Notes: generated by a model not told the origin, from the letters alone. Counted from the stretch's first letter, positions 20,585 through 33,090 are shown. The stretch: DNA of 64,000 nucleotides from Adineta ricciae (GCA_905250025.1 CAJNOJ010000275.1:60910-124909); one strand, 5' to 3'. A program made the numbers and translations.

Positions 20585-23500
20585 TTCGAACATCTCTGAA
20601 AATATGTGAGCTAACCACAATAATAACAGTTTATATGTTAATGAAGGATACTGAAAGTTCAAATAATTCCTGAGCGTAATATATGACGAATCAAAATCAG
20701 CTGAAATCACCAAAAATCAAAAAAGAAATCAGTTTATTCTCCCCTTCGGGCGAAATCTCATCAACTTCATCTAGGTCTAGAATAATAATTTTCATTTTCA
20801 CGTTACATAAAATGTAAAAAAAAACAAGAAAAGCAAATCAATAATCTCCTTTGTAGATCTGATTCAATATACTTAATATTCTTTGGCATGTTTCCATCAT
20901 GCATTATAAGCAGGACGTGTCATGTTCATAAAACATTGTTGATATCTTAAAAATGTGTCTTGATCTTAGAGAGAATATAATCCTTATCATTACTTTGTAC
21001 ATGCTTTTGAAGAAATCTTAACGATTTTCTATGCTTTATCTATTAAAAATTAGTCTTAGAAAAGAAAAGCCACGATTATATAAGAATCTTCACACTTTTT
21101 TCTTCGTTTCTAAGGTTTTTCCAAATAAATAAGCAAATAGTTTCTAGAAAAATCTTTCAAATTGATTGATAATACTGTTTGCCAGAAGTATTTTTCTTAG
21201 AGTGGACATTTTCTCTTCCTTTTTATTATTTGAGCGAGTACAATTTTCTTGAAGACCAAAAAGTTCATTGTAAATCGAGAGACTGTAGAGAGTTCACCCC
21301 TTCTAGCCGAACTGTATAGATTGTTTTCAAAGATTTCACTCTCCTCTTTAAATACTTGCTGCACTTGCGATCGTTACTTTCAAAGTACAGAAAATAGACA
21401 CAGATCAAAACTATCTTTAAAGTTACTCTATCGTATATCTACAGACTTGTCTATTCGACTATAATAAGTATAATTAAAGGACATCATTCGTGATATTCAA
21501 AAGATTTCGTCAGTGAAATCTGAAGGCTAGTAATGAGGAAAATATGAGTCTATATGTATAACATTAATTATTAGAGGGGGACAGGATGAATTGTCCTTTT
21601 CAAATTACGGTTTCTTTTTCAGCTTTTTTAAATTTCACCACAACAGTAAGAACTTTAACTGAAGACTAACAATGCTAAATAACAAGATAGAAGTTCATCA
21701 TGTAACGTATCTACAATAAAGTAAAACAAAAAATAACCTTTATTTTACACTATTATTTCAGTCTTCATCAAATAATTCAAATTTAGTTCAAATCCCAGAT
21801 ACTCAATGAAGAACATCGTATGTATACGGCATTGTTGAATCTTGAGATCGCCCGAAATCACATTCATGTGAAGGGTGTCTTGAGAGTGGACTATGTTAGC
21901 AAGAATAAAGTTTGAATGAGAACTCGTTTAAGATCTTTATCGATAGAGTGACTTCTATAACTGCTGACGTAGCATGAAGTGAAATAAATTGTGTATATTG
22001 GGATGAGGGTTCTTCTACAGATGTCTACCGCGGGTGAACATTTGCCGTTGTCGCGCCACGATAGCTAGAAAAAAATGCTGATGTCTTGAACATTGCTGAT
22101 TTNNNNTTTCGAACATCTCTGAAAATATGTGAGCTAACCACAATAATAACAGTTTATATGTTAATGAAGGATACTGAAAGTTCAAATAATTCCTGAGCGT
22201 AATATATGACGAATCAAAATCAGCTGAAATCACCAAAAATCAAAAAAGAAATCAGTTTATTCTCCCCTTCGGGCGAAATCTCATCAACTTTGTCTAGGTC
22301 TAGGATAATAATTTTCATTTTCACGTTACATAAAATGTAAAAAACAAGAAAAGCAAATATGAAATATGTAGTATTGACGTTTGAACATATCACAGATTCT
22401 AGAAAGCAAATCAACAATCTCCTTTATAGATCTGATTCAATATACTTAATATTCTTTGACATGTTTCCGTCATGCATTATAAGCATGACGTGTCACGTTC
22501 ATAAAACATTGTTGATATCTTAAAAATGTGTCTCGATCTTAGAGAGAATATAATCCTTATCATTACTTTGTACATGCTTTTGAAGAAATCTTAACGACTT
22601 TTTATGCTTTATCTATTAAAAATTAGTCTTAGAAAAGAAAAGCCACGATTATATAAGAATCTTCACACTTTTTTCTTCGTTTCTAAGGTTTTTCCAAATA
22701 AATAAGCAAATAGTTTTTAGAAAAATCTTTCAAATTGATTGATGATATTATTTGCCAGAAATATTTTTCTTAGAGAGGACATTTTCTCTTCCTTTTTATT
22801 ATTTGAGCGAGTACAATTTTCTTGAAGACCAAAAAGTTCATTGTAAATCGACAGACTGTAGAGAGTTCACCCCTTCTAGCCGAACTGTATAGATTGTTTT
22901 CAAAGATTTCACTCACCTCTTTAAATACTTGCTGCACTTGTGATCGTTACTTTCAAAGTACAGAAAATAGACACAGATCAAAACTATCTTTAAAGTTACT
23001 CTATCGTATATCTACAGACTTGTCTATTCGACTAATAAGTATCATTAAAGGACATCATTCGTGATATTCAAAAGATTTCGTCACTGAAATCTGAAGGCTA
23101 GTAATGAGGAAAATATGAGCCTATATGTATAACATTAATTATTAGAGGGGGTCAGGATGAATTGTCCTTTTCAAATTACGCTTTCTTTTTCAACTTTTTT
23201 AAATTTCATCCACAACAGTAAGAACTTTAACCCGTCTACTACCAGCGTGGGTCATTTTTGTCCATTCTGTTGAGGGAGTATACAGGAATGAAAAAAGTAT
23301 GGTAGTAGACGGGTTAATTGAAGACCAACAATGCAAAATAACAAGATAGAATCCCAGATACTCAATTAAGAACATCGTATGTATACGGCATTGTTGAATC
23401 TTGAGATCACCCAAAATCACATTCATGTGAAGGGTGTCTTGAGGGTGGACTATGTTAGCAAGAATAAAGTTTGAATGAGAACTCGTTTAAGATCTTTATC

Positions 23501-23634
23501 GATAGACTGACTTCTATAACTGCTGACGTAGCATGAAGTGAAATAAATTGTGTATATTGGGATGAGGGTTCTTCTACAGATGTCTACCGCGGGTGAACAT
23601 TTGCCGTTGTCGCGCCACGATAGCTAGAAAAAAA
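20585..23634. repeat. ~1.5-kb non-coding block present twice around NNNN
   Basis: 20585-22102 restarts at 22107 and runs to 23634 with scattered substitutions and small indels; 22103-22106 is NNNN. A third partial restart follows the N at 23635 (to about 23880). The 71- and 80-codon frames at 21249 and 22822 are the same weak frame in both copies. Two alleles placed in tandem by the assembler would explain this. The second copy alone carries a MITE at 23231-23313. Confidence 0.8.
23231..23313. mobile_element. 83-bp piggyBac-like MITE in TTAA, empty site present
   Basis: Perfect 13-bp inverted ends CCCGTCTACTACC/GGTAGTAGACGGG, with TTAA on both sides (23227-23230, 23314-23317). The other copy of this block (near 21657) reads AACTTTAACTGAAG with a single TTAA, exactly the pre-insertion site. 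It is a clean insertion polymorphism between the two copies. Confidence 0.85.
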
Positions 23635-24184
23635 NAAATCACATTCATGTGAAGGGTGTCTTGAGAGTGGACTATGTTAGCAAGAATAAAGTTTGAATGA
23701 GAACTCGTTTAAGATCTTTATCGATAGAGTGACTTCTATAACTGCTGACGTAGCATGAAGTGAAATAAATTGTGTATATTGGGATGAGGGTTCTTCTACA
23801 GATGTCTACCGCGGGTGAACATTTGCCGTTGTCGCGCCACGATAGCTAGAAAAAAATGCTGATGTCTTGAACATTGCTGATTTCTCCATAAAAAAAAAGA
23901 TCCCAGGAATGAGGGATCTTAATCTCTCGATTATTCGGTGTCCCAACGGCAATACTATTTGAGGATAAACTGATGTTCTAAGACTTACCGATACAGTCTT
24001 TGTGTTACCTATTAGAAAATATTAACCCAAACAAGAGGTATTATCTGGGAAGGATTACTCGTAAATTTGACTCAACTAGATACGAATTCGTTTTGATAGA
24101 TATTACAAACCAACGTTGGTCTGAATCCTTAGATTAATTACTAAGAAAAACAAAAAGTTTTAGCAAACTTTTAGGTTCTTACAT

Positions 24185-24471
24185 CGTCACAAAAAATGAT
24201 CAATGTGTATTGTATTTTCCATTGTAATCCTGGTTTTTAACTATTCTGATCATACCGATTCCGACAGTTTTTCTCAAAAAGAAAACAAAAGATACGTCCA
24301 CAACAATACTGACAACTACAGCAACAACTGTGATGGTTTCAACAACAACTACAACGCAGACAGTACCTACGACAGAGATTGAAGCAACAACAATAACCAC
24401 CCAGCCAATAATGACGACAGAAATGGAAACATCCGCAACATGCATATCGAATATGAACGAGATTTTACAAA
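24185..24471 (+). CDS. NHL-repeat protein, N-terminal TM and Thr-rich exon
   Basis: The frame reads a hydrophobic segment (WFLTILIIPIPTVFLKKK), then a Thr-rich mucin-like stretch of about 50 residues, then CISNMNEILQ. This is the usual front part of bdelloid membrane-anchored NHL proteins. A candidate donor after 24471 joins in phase to the exon that starts after ACAAACAG (24724 or 24946), giving ...NEILQ-K-FNKWEQEAK. The true start is not certain: a TAA precedes the hydrophobic segment, so an upstream exon is likely. Stalk and anchor for an extracellular beta-propeller is the probable role. Confidence 0.5.
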
Positions 24472-24723
24472 GTTCCTTTTTATTTTGAATGAATTGAATG
24501 GGAGAAATTCTTCTTTTCAATCAAAAATTCTCTCTCTCTAACTGCAATGAAAATGGGATTGAAAAAACATCATAGAATTGAGAGAAGAAGATATCTGTTC
24601 TTTTTTTTTTGAGTTACAACGTTTTGAGATATAAATTCTCCTCAATTAAAGAGTTTTGCTTTATTTCTTATTTTCAAAGAAACCTATTAGCAAAAATAAT
24701 TTTCACTTTGTATTTACAAACAG

Positions 24724-25692
24724 AATTTAACAAATGGGAACAAGAGGCGAAGACCGTCGCGGCAGGAAATGAAAGGAGAGAAGAATTAAATCAACTCAAA
24801 TACCCTCACNCGATATCTGTTCTTTTTTTTTTGAGTTACAACGTTTTGAGATATAAATTCTCCTCAATTAAAGAGTTTTGCTTTATTTCTTATTTTCAAA
24901 GAAACCTATTAGCAAAAATAATTTTCACTTTGTATTTACAAACAGAATTTAACAAATGGGAACAAGAGGCGAAGACCGTCGCGGCAGGAAATGAAAGGGG
25001 CGAAGAATTAAATCAACTCAAATACCCTCACGGAATCTTCGTTGATAAAAACAAGAGCATTCACATGGCGGATGCCGGCAACAATCGAATTATAAAATGG
25101 AAATATAATGCGACAGAAGGAGAAATCATTGCTGGTGGGAATGGACAAGGAAATAGAACAAATCAGTTAAATTTTCCAACAAGTATGATTGTGGATTCAG
25201 AAAAGAATTCTCTGATCATTTTCAATATATCTAACGAGCGAGTGATTCAATGGCGGAATCAAAATGGACAAGAAATTCTCTTTGAAAACATTTGGTGCCA
25301 AGGTCTAGCGATGGATAAATACGAGTATATTTATGTTTCTAATTGTCGTAATAACGATGTCAGAAGATGGAAATTTGGAGAAAAAGGAGAAGGAACATTA
25401 ATCGCTGCGTGGAAATGGTAAAGGAAGTGGGTTTGATCAATTGGATGAACCTTACGGTTTGGTTGTCGATCATTGCGGTCAAATATGCGTGGCTGATTCG
25501 GAAAATGATCGAATAATGCGTTGGAGCAAAGGGACGAAACAAGGTGAAATTGTTGTTGGTGGAAATCACAGAGGAAAGGGGTGAAATCAATTCGATGATC
25601 CTCGTGGTTTATCATTTGATTTGGAAGGAAATCTTTATGTCGCTGATTGTGACAATAATCGAATTGAAGCATTTTCGTTAATATCTGATTAA
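24724..25692 (+). pseudogene. NHL-repeat protein, copy A (broken)
   Basis: NHL repeats form extracellular or scaffold beta-propellers. The first blade reads GIFVDKNKSIHMADAGNNRI, then several more units (GLAMDKYEYIYVSNCRNNDV, GLSFDLEGNLYVADCDNNRI). 24724-24809 is a partial first copy, cut by the N at 24810; 24946-25692 is the long one. Near 25410 a one-base deletion shifts the frame, and TGA (25582-25584) interrupts the last unit where copy B has TCA. If the N joins are assembly artefacts, this copy and copy B are alleles. Copy A keeps more repeats than B but is broken. Confidence 0.75.
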
Positions 25693-26444
25693 AAATCTCT
25701 TCCTTTTGCATTGAATATAAATAAATAATGCTCGTCGCTTGAGCCTCAAATGAATAGTTAACAGAAGACAATGCCTTAAGATGCTTTTTAGGAAATTCGT
25801 TTGGCAAGATAGTTTGAAGATACGTGAGATTATCACTAAACACAAGATAACTAGTCCGTACCCACCGTAACATTCACCTTTTGCTTTTATTAAGAAAAGT
25901 AAGAACGGGAAGATGTTGGTAAGAGCAGCTATAGTCGTAAGTGACTTCACATAGCATACTGTTAATGAAGTAGAAACCTAGGTCACATATTTATGTTGTG
26001 ATGAACACGTAATCATACCCTTAACACACATTCAACGTTGACCAATATAGAATGAAAAACCTTTTAACTTGTATAGATGTTTGAGATAACGTTTTGAAAA
26101 TATGTATTTCATTATTCCTTTTTTCAGTCGAGGATGAAAGCGAGTCAGAGAGTACGAGCGCTATTTTTCACATTATAAATGAACGCACAACGAACAAAGA
26201 AATAAATTTTTCTTTTGATATCGAGAGACAAGCAACATCATTTTATTGTAGAAAAGAAAACTTTTGCTGTTGTGTTTTTTTTCAAGAAGATATTGAAAGA
26301 GCTTCCATTATTTTAATTTATTCTTTTATATTTTCTGCTCTTCAAATATCAGAATATATTATTGAAAATGAAGAATACTTTTTTTTGCAAACTATCTATA
26401 TCAGAACTTTTTTCCTTTCAGTGTCTTATTCTATATCCGTTATT

Positions 26445-26667
26445 ATGACATCGAATTCCACTAGTAATTTAGATGAACATTTAAATCAAATTCTATTTTG
26501 GATTGGTCATTTTATTTTAATTATTCAAATGGTATTTGGAACATTCGGAAATCTACTTAATATTATTATATTTACTCGTCGTGCTTTACGTAACAATTCA
26601 TGTTCAATGTATTTTTTAATTGTTTCAATCAGCAATCTTTTAGAAATTTATATCGTTACACTTTTCA
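26445..26667 (+). pseudogene. 7TM receptor, first third only (copy A)
   Basis: Starts MTSNSTSNLDEHLNQILFW and is nearly identical to the first 74 residues of the receptor at 27998. It stops at the single N at 26668, where the sequence jumps back to a repeat of 24553 onward. Probably an allelic contig end, not a real truncation. Confidence 0.7.
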
Positions 26668-26836
26668 NGGATTGAAAAAACATCATAGAATTGAGAGAAG
26701 AAGATATCTGTTCTTTTTTTTTTGAGTTACAACGTTTTGAGATATAAATTCTCCTCAATTAAAGAGTTTTGCTTTATTTCTTATTTTCAAAGAAACCTAT
26801 TAGCAAAAATAATTTTCACTTTGTATTTACAAACAG

Positions 26837-27243
26837 AATTTAACAAATGGGAACAAGAGGCGAAGACCGTCGCGGCAGGAAATGAAAGGAGAGAAGAATT
26901 AAATCAACTCAAATACCCTCACGGAATCTTCGTTGATAAAAACAAGAGCATTTACATGGCGGATGCCGGCAACAATCGAATTATGAAATGGCGAAGAGGT
27001 GCGAAAAAAGGGAAAATTGTTGCTGGAGGAAATGGTAAAGGAAGTGGGCTTGATCAATTGGATGAACCTTACGGTTTGGTTGTCGATCATTGCGGTCAAA
27101 TTGTTCTTGGTGGAAATCACAGAGGAAAGGGGTCAAATCAATTCGATGATCCTCGTGGTTTATCATTTGATTTGGAAGGAAATCTTTATGTCGCTGATTG
27201 TGACAATAATCGAATTCAAGCATTTTCGTTAATATCTTATTAA
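26837..27243 (+). CDS. NHL-repeat protein exon, copy B (contracted)
   Basis: Same gene as copy A. The exon after ACAAACAG is fully open for 407 nt to TAA at 27241. It keeps the first unit (SIYMADAGNNRIMKWRRGAK), goes directly to GLDQLDEPYGLVVDHCGQI and then to VLGGNHRGKGSNQF. Relative to copy A it lacks two internal units and the second half of another, an in-frame repeat contraction. A propeller with so few blades would need the upstream exon and probably dimerisation to close, so function is uncertain. Confidence 0.7.
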
Positions 27244-27997
27244 AAATCTTTTCCTTTTGCATTGAATATAAATAAATAATGCTCGTCGCTTGATCCTCAA
27301 ATGAATAGTTAACAGAAGACAATGCCTTAAGATGCTTTTTAGGAAATTCGTTTGGCAAGATAGTTTGAAGGTACCTGAGATTATCACTAAACACAAGATA
27401 ACTAGTCCGTACCCACCGTAACATTCACCTTTTACTTTTATTAAGAAAAGTAAGAACGAGAAGATGTTGGTAAGTGCAGCTATATTCGTAAGTGACTTCA
27501 CACAGCATACTGTTAATGAAGTAGAAACCTACGTCACATATTTATGCTGCGATGAGCACGTAATCATACCCTAAACACACATTCAACATTGGCCAATATA
27601 GAATGAAAAAACTTTTAACTTGTATAGATGCTTGAGATAACGTTTTGAAAATATGTATTTCATTATTCCTTTTTTCAGTCGAGGATGAAAGCGAGTCAGA
27701 GACTACGAGAGCTATTTTTCACATTATAAATGAACGCACAACGAACAAAGAAATAAATTTTTCTTTTGATATCGAGAGACAAACAACATCATTTTATTGT
27801 AGAAAAGAAAACTTTTGCTGTTGTGTTTTTTCTCAAGAAGATATTGAAAGAGCTTCCATTATTTTAATTTATTCTTTTTTATATTTTCTGTTCTTTAAAT
27901 ATCAGAATATATTATTGAAAATGAAGAATACTTTTTTTTGCAAACTATCTATATCAGAACATTTTCCCTTTCAGTGTCTTATTCTATATCCGTTATT

Positions 27998-29089
27998 ATG
28001 ACATCGAATTCCGCTAGTAATTTAGACGAACATTTAAATCAAATTCTATTTTGGATTGGTCATTTTATTTTAATTATTCAAATGGTATTTGGAACATTTG
28101 GAAATCTACTTAATATTATTATATTTACTCGTCGTGCTTTACGTAACAATTCATGTTCAATGTATTTTTTAATTGTTTCAATCAGCAATCTTTTAGAAAT
28201 TTATATCGTTACACTTTTCAATCATATTTCAACTAGTTGGAATTGGATTCCTGCGAATACAAATATTGTTTGGTGTAAAATAAATGGATTTTTAACATAT
28301 CCTCTCATTGCTCTTGGTTTATGGTTTATTGTTCTGTGTAGTTTTGATCGATATCTTACAAGTTCACATAATGCAAATATCCGAAAAAAGAGTACTTTAT
28401 CATTAGCGAAAAAGATGACTTTCTCTACTATGTTATTCTTTTTTATAATATTTGGACATTTAGGAATTATTATTAGACCTTTCACAATTGATGATGAAAC
28501 TTATTGTACCGTTTTATCATCGACTTATATTATTTTTTACAATATATTATTTGTTATTGTTGGTAATGTTTTACCGATTATATTAATGGCTATTTTTGGT
28601 ATTTTAACAGTATTGAATATTCGTAAGATTCATATCAATGTTGTTCCATTACAAATCAACAACATAACAAGTAAACGAATACATTCGAAAGATCAACAAT
28701 TAATTCGAATGCTTTTATTTCAAGTATTAATTACTGTTCTCATATCGATTCCATATTGTTGTATTAATATGTATCAAACATTCGCTCAACTTTTACTTCG
28801 ACAACATTTTTCATCATCAGAATCAGCAATAATCTATTTCATCGATAATCTCTTAGCAATGATTCATTTAACTAATTCTGTTATAGGATTTTATATCTAT
28901 ACGCTAACCGGTCATAAATTTCGTGAAGAATTGAAACGTTGTTTTCAGTATGGACTAAAGATAATTTTCACCGCATGTTATTTACCCTTGAAAATTCAGC
29001 AAGCGCTATTTTCTAATAAACATCAAAGAAGGAATCATATCCATCCTATTGAACAACAACAACCCGTGGTCCTCACAACTGCTGTTTAG
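27998..29089 (+). CDS. rhodopsin-like 7TM receptor
   Basis: 363 residues from the ATG at 27998. That start is chosen because the longer frame to 27938 crosses a likely splice acceptor, TTTCAG at 27975. Seven hydrophobic helices: TM1 GTFGNLLNIIIF (GN motif), TM3 with Cys (IVWCKINGFL) ending in SFDRYL, a canonical DRY; extracellular loop Cys in DETYCTVL; TM6-flanking basic region HSKDQQLIRML; TM7 without exact NPxxY; helix 8 GHKFREELKRCF. A class A peptide-receptor-like protein of the bdelloid expansion. It lies about 750 bp downstream of the NHL gene on the same strand. Confidence 0.9.
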   Translation: MTSNSASNLDEHLNQILFWIGHFILIIQMVFGTFGNLLNIIIFTRRALRNNSCSMYFLIVSISNLLEIYIVTLFNHISTSWNWIPANTNIVWCKINGFLTYPLIALGLWFIVLCSFDRYLTSSHNANIRKKSTLSLAKKMTFSTMLFFFIIFGHLGIIIRPFTIDDETYCTVLSSTYIIFYNILFVIVGNVLPIILMAIFGILTVLNIRKIHINVVPLQINNITSKRIHSKDQQLIRMLLFQVLITVLISIPYCCINMYQTFAQLLLRQHFSSSESAIIYFIDNLLAMIHLTNSVIGFYIYTLTGHKFREELKRCFQYGLKIIFTACYLPLKIQQALFSNKHQRRNHIHPIEQQQPVVLTTAV

Positions 29090-30186
29090 ACAATCTTTTT
29101 TTCTGATGGATTCCTCGATATAGTTATTGTTATTCATAAATAGCGCTCGTTCCCTGTGACTCGCTTCACCCTCAAGATATAAATTATCTCACATAGTGAT
29201 GATGATGATGACTCTGCTAGTAGCGTCTGATGGTTACCATGGTTGTAATCATCAACAGCTTACAACAAGAACGACACGAATCGAAACATCATCTATGATC
29301 GATAGTTTTAAACAATTATATTTTTTGTTTCATTAATATAAATCATACGGGTTTCAGATCAATAAAAAGACTCACAATCAGTACACGAATGCTTGTAAAT
29401 AGTAATAACATATTAGCGGCAGAAAAACTGTTTTGATGATAAATACCAATGCAATTATACAAGACAAGACAAAGGAGAAAAACAGATAGAAATTGAATAT
29501 AAAGTAATTAGTACTATCATTGACTCTGAATGTCAAAGAATTCATCGAAAAATAACACAAGTTCTGACAGAAGACTTAGCTTCAATTGACACCAGCTTTA
29601 TCTTTATATTTGGGTATTCCAGCTGAGTAATCCACCATCAGAGAAAAGATGACTTTGAGAATTAATGAATCTTCCCAGCATATCATCAATGGTACCACTA
29701 CAAACGCAAAAACTCATTCCAGAAAACAACGCAAGTGACTAGTACATAGAAATATATGTCGCATACTTTATGCAAAACTTGATATATGAACCGGATCAAG
29801 TGGTGTAATGAAATCTGAAACAAAAGCAACGATTCACCAAACAATTTCAAAACTAATATGTGTATTATATAAAGTAAAAGTAATCACTAGTAGCAATATT
29901 GTAAGAAAAGATTCGTCTGATCTCTAATCGTCAAACACAAAATGTGCAACCCGATTCTGATTTATATACCCACACGCTTCCGTATAATTCTTATTTCATT
30001 TATTTTCTCAACTTTTTTCTTCTTTTATTATTTATTCTTGTGTGAATATTTTTAAGTGTTTATTGCTGAATTACAAAAAAACAATTTTCCTATAATTCAC
30101 GCCATGAAAAACTAACAAAGTAAGACATTTAAAAATCTTTGAAAAACTTTTGTTAGTTTTCCTTTTTTTCTCAGTTTCCCGTGGCT
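29090..30186. other. intergenic, nothing recognised
   Basis: AT-rich, with a CACCCTCA motif at 29169 and a short GATGAT run near 29200. No coding frame. Confidence 0.45.
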
Positions 30187-30496
30187 TTATTCTACCACAC
30201 CGGCTTCATCTTTTTTCTTTGCAATCTCTTTATCCAGGTCTTCAATATCACTTTCAATATTATCGGCAATTGTGTTTTGCTTGGCAGCATCCTCATTGTT
30301 CTCCGCGTTTTCACCTTTCTCCAGTGCCTTATCCAAATCTTCCTCCAAAGTGGCCTTTTCTTTCTCCAGCTCTTTGAGCTAAAAAACGCAATCATTTTAA
30401 TACTTTCGACATTCATGACAATCTAAAAATAATTCAAACTACCTCTTCTTTTGCTACTTCCTTTTCCTGGTGAGTAACTTGTGCTTGGCGAGACAT
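30187..30496 (-). CDS. small highly charged coiled-coil protein, two exons
   Basis: Exon 1 is 30496-30443 (MSRQAQVTHQEKEVAKEE). A 64-nt GT-AG intron (30442-30379) follows, then exon 2, 30378-30187, ending VVE-stop. The product is 81 residues, almost all charged or helical (LKELEKEKATLEEDLDKALE), with heptad-like spacing and no hydrophobic core, signal or TM. I do not recognise a family. The composition resembles hydrophilic, stress-type helical proteins, but no LEA motif is evident. Exon 1 and part of exon 2 are repeated after the N at 30554 (30555-30718), probably an assembly duplication. Confidence 0.65.
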
Positions 30497-30554
30497 TGAT
30501 TATCGCAGTACTGGTTTAATGCTTCTTTGTGAATGAATGAGAATAAAAAGTACN

Positions 30555-30718
30555 CCAAATCTTCCTCCAAAGTGGCCTTTTCTTTCTCCAGCTCTTTGAG
30601 CTAAAAAACGCAATCATTTTAATACTTTCGACATTCATGACAATCTAAAAATAATTCAAACTACCTCTTCTTTTGCTACTTCCTTTTCCTGGTGAGTAAC
30701 TTGTGCTTGGCGAGACAT
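30555..30718 (-). pseudogene. partial repeat of the coiled-coil gene after N
   Basis: Restarts sequence 30329 onward directly after the single N at 30554; identical over exon 1, the intron and the start of exon 2. Confidence 0.7.
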
Positions 30719-31168
30719 TGATTATCGCAGTACTGGTTTAATGCTTCTTTGTGAATGAATGAGAATAAAAAGTACCGAGATTAGGATATGGTTATATCTT
30801 ATCAAAAAACGAAATCCTTTTCCTCCTTCTCGTATAGCGCAAACAATACTCAAGCCACAGACATACTCTGCGTGTGAAGAATGAAACACAGAAATGTGAG
30901 ACTGATATTAAGATGGTTCCATACCATCATGTACATCAATCTACATTCTGTTTAATTTCTTCTCTATACGGATTTATCTATTCCCCTTTATCTATATGGT
31001 GTTTAATCAACAGATGGTGTTCATATAACTTTGAATGTATATTCATCCTTACATACATTTCGATCATCACACTATTTTTGCTTAATATTATACAACTACT
31101 ACAGAGACTTTATTAAAGGTTTCAGTTATGTTCAAGAATACAGTGCATGACATTCTAATAATGGAATT

Positions 31169-32863
31169 TTATTTACAGCAAGGAAAATACATATAAAAAT
31201 TTTCATAGTGTACCATTGGTTTATAAAGAATCAAACGTTGTATGTTACTACAGTTGAGACGTGTTGCATTACGACTAAATCTTTCCGTAACTATTTCTAA
31301 AGGTTCATAATCAATTCTCAACTCCATCAGACGTGGTAAACGTGTATTTGTGTCGACCAAGAATTGTTCAGCGTAATCAATAGATATGGTAGAAAACGTA
31401 AGATGAGTTAAATTAGGAAATTCGACAAAAGAGGAAGTTCTTTGTTTGTGCTTTTGTGGTATTCTGTTTAAAACAAATAGATATGTCAAAAATGGGAACG
31501 AACGAGCGATTTCGATGAAAAAATCATGTTCAAAAGCAGAATAAATTTCCATGAGTGATATATCCTGAACGTGAGTAAATAAACCTCCGGGAAAGTTGCT
31601 GCTTAAGTCGCGGAAATCGTTTAATGTATATGGAACAGAATAGATATGAGATCGAGCCTTACCGCGTCGATATTTGTCAATGTAACAAATGAGTTCATGA
31701 GATTTTCCATTATAAAACATATGTTGAATTTGATTAATCTTTTTCCAATATGATTCGCTTATGGCTGTCGTATAAGTCACGATATTAAACGTAAAGGTTT
31801 GAAGTTGTGGTAAATATGGAAGAATCTCATTGTTTAAATGAGTACTATCGATGATTGTTGATCGCTTGTCGACGGTTAGACGTAGCATTAACTCTTCAAG
31901 ATATATCATTCGGCGAAGAAGTGGTATAATTTGGCTCTCATAGTGATTTGTATCAATGATCTGATGTGAAGTAAGTGAGAAACTTTTCATAGTCGTCAGA
32001 ATCTTCAAGAAGTTGCTTTTTCGAAGAAAATTACTTCATTATTCATTACAAATAGTCTTACCGGATTGTCAGAAATCGGTTTACTGTTGAAAATATTAGA
32101 CGTTTGAACCACAAATCTGCGTAAACGAGCAAGACGACCATCAAGTAAACACAAACAATCATCAAATGTATCTACACTGATACGTAAAACAAGAATCGTT
32201 GATGGAAAATAAGTTGTTGAAGGTAAACCAGCGATGTTTAATCGTGCATGATATCGTCGAGTACCTGCTGAACCAAAATCCAATTCAGTTACGCTTGTAA
32301 ACATGGAAAATATACGGGCAAATACAGTTGTGCTTAGTTCAACCATTGATTGAGTTCTCTCAGGATCATTTATCGACAGTTTTAAGTGTGTGATCTGATG
32401 CTTGAAAATATGAGCAAAACGTGATTCATCTAAATGGATGTATAAAATCATCAAAGCGAATTACCACGTCAAATTTCATACCGATAAAGTATCGCATTAC
32501 AAATTCTGGCTCTATATTGATGATGATCAACTTTCGTAAATGAGGATAATGACCAACAGAGAGAATGCGTTCCATTGAAATTGATTCAAAAGTTAAACAT
32601 TCAACAAGATCATGTATATTGGGTAATATATGTGAACAGAACCGATCAAATATCGGGTAAATCAAGCAACTAGTCTTGTCATGATCGCTCGTCGGTTGTA
32701 TCAATTCAATAGACTGAGCATAACCCATATTACGAATCAATGTATCAAATCTCTGGTTAACCCCTAGAAATGAATACAGCATATCAATTCTATCGAGTTT
32801 GTTCCAAATATAGCAGATCAATTCATTTGGAAGGTTTGTCAAGCTAACATTTGTCTGTTTCAT
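31169..32863 (-). CDS. F-box/LRR-like protein, three exons
   Basis: Exons 32863-32482, 32429-32062 and 32002-31169 join in phase through introns of 52 and 59 nt (GTATGA...TTTAG, GTAAGA...TGAAG) to give 527 residues. The F-box sits at residues 8-50 (LTNLPNELICYIWNKLDRID). The rest is made of imperfect leucine-rich units (LVECLTFESI, LTHLTFSTISIDYAEQFL, LMELRIDYEPLEIV), typical of the very large bdelloid F-box family. It is a predicted SCF substrate receptor in cytosol or nucleus. No break is seen. The second acceptor is weak (TTCTTGAAG), which is the least certain point. Confidence 0.85.
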
Positions 32864-33090
32864 GGTCGATTCAAGAAAATAAGTGTCAATAAATCAGACG
32901 GTAGACTGTTTTCCTATAACAATAAAATAAAGGAAGGCCATATGTGCCAATCAGCTACAATTTTCGTTCGGCAAAGGAGACATCTAGCTCGTCTAGCATT
33001 GTTAGAAAATCATGCATTGTGTTAGTGAAAATTCCAATAGGATGACCTAGAATCTTCAACAAAGCTGTAATTCTGTAGATATAATATGTA

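Noticed and set aside
24200-24520. Val-rich minus-strand membrane protein
   Set aside because: It is the antisense of the Thr-rich stalk of the NHL gene; ACA/ACT codons read backwards give Val/Cys/Ser.
29378-29560. 60-codon minus-strand hydrophobic frame
   Set aside because: Composition alone explains it; no homology-like motif.
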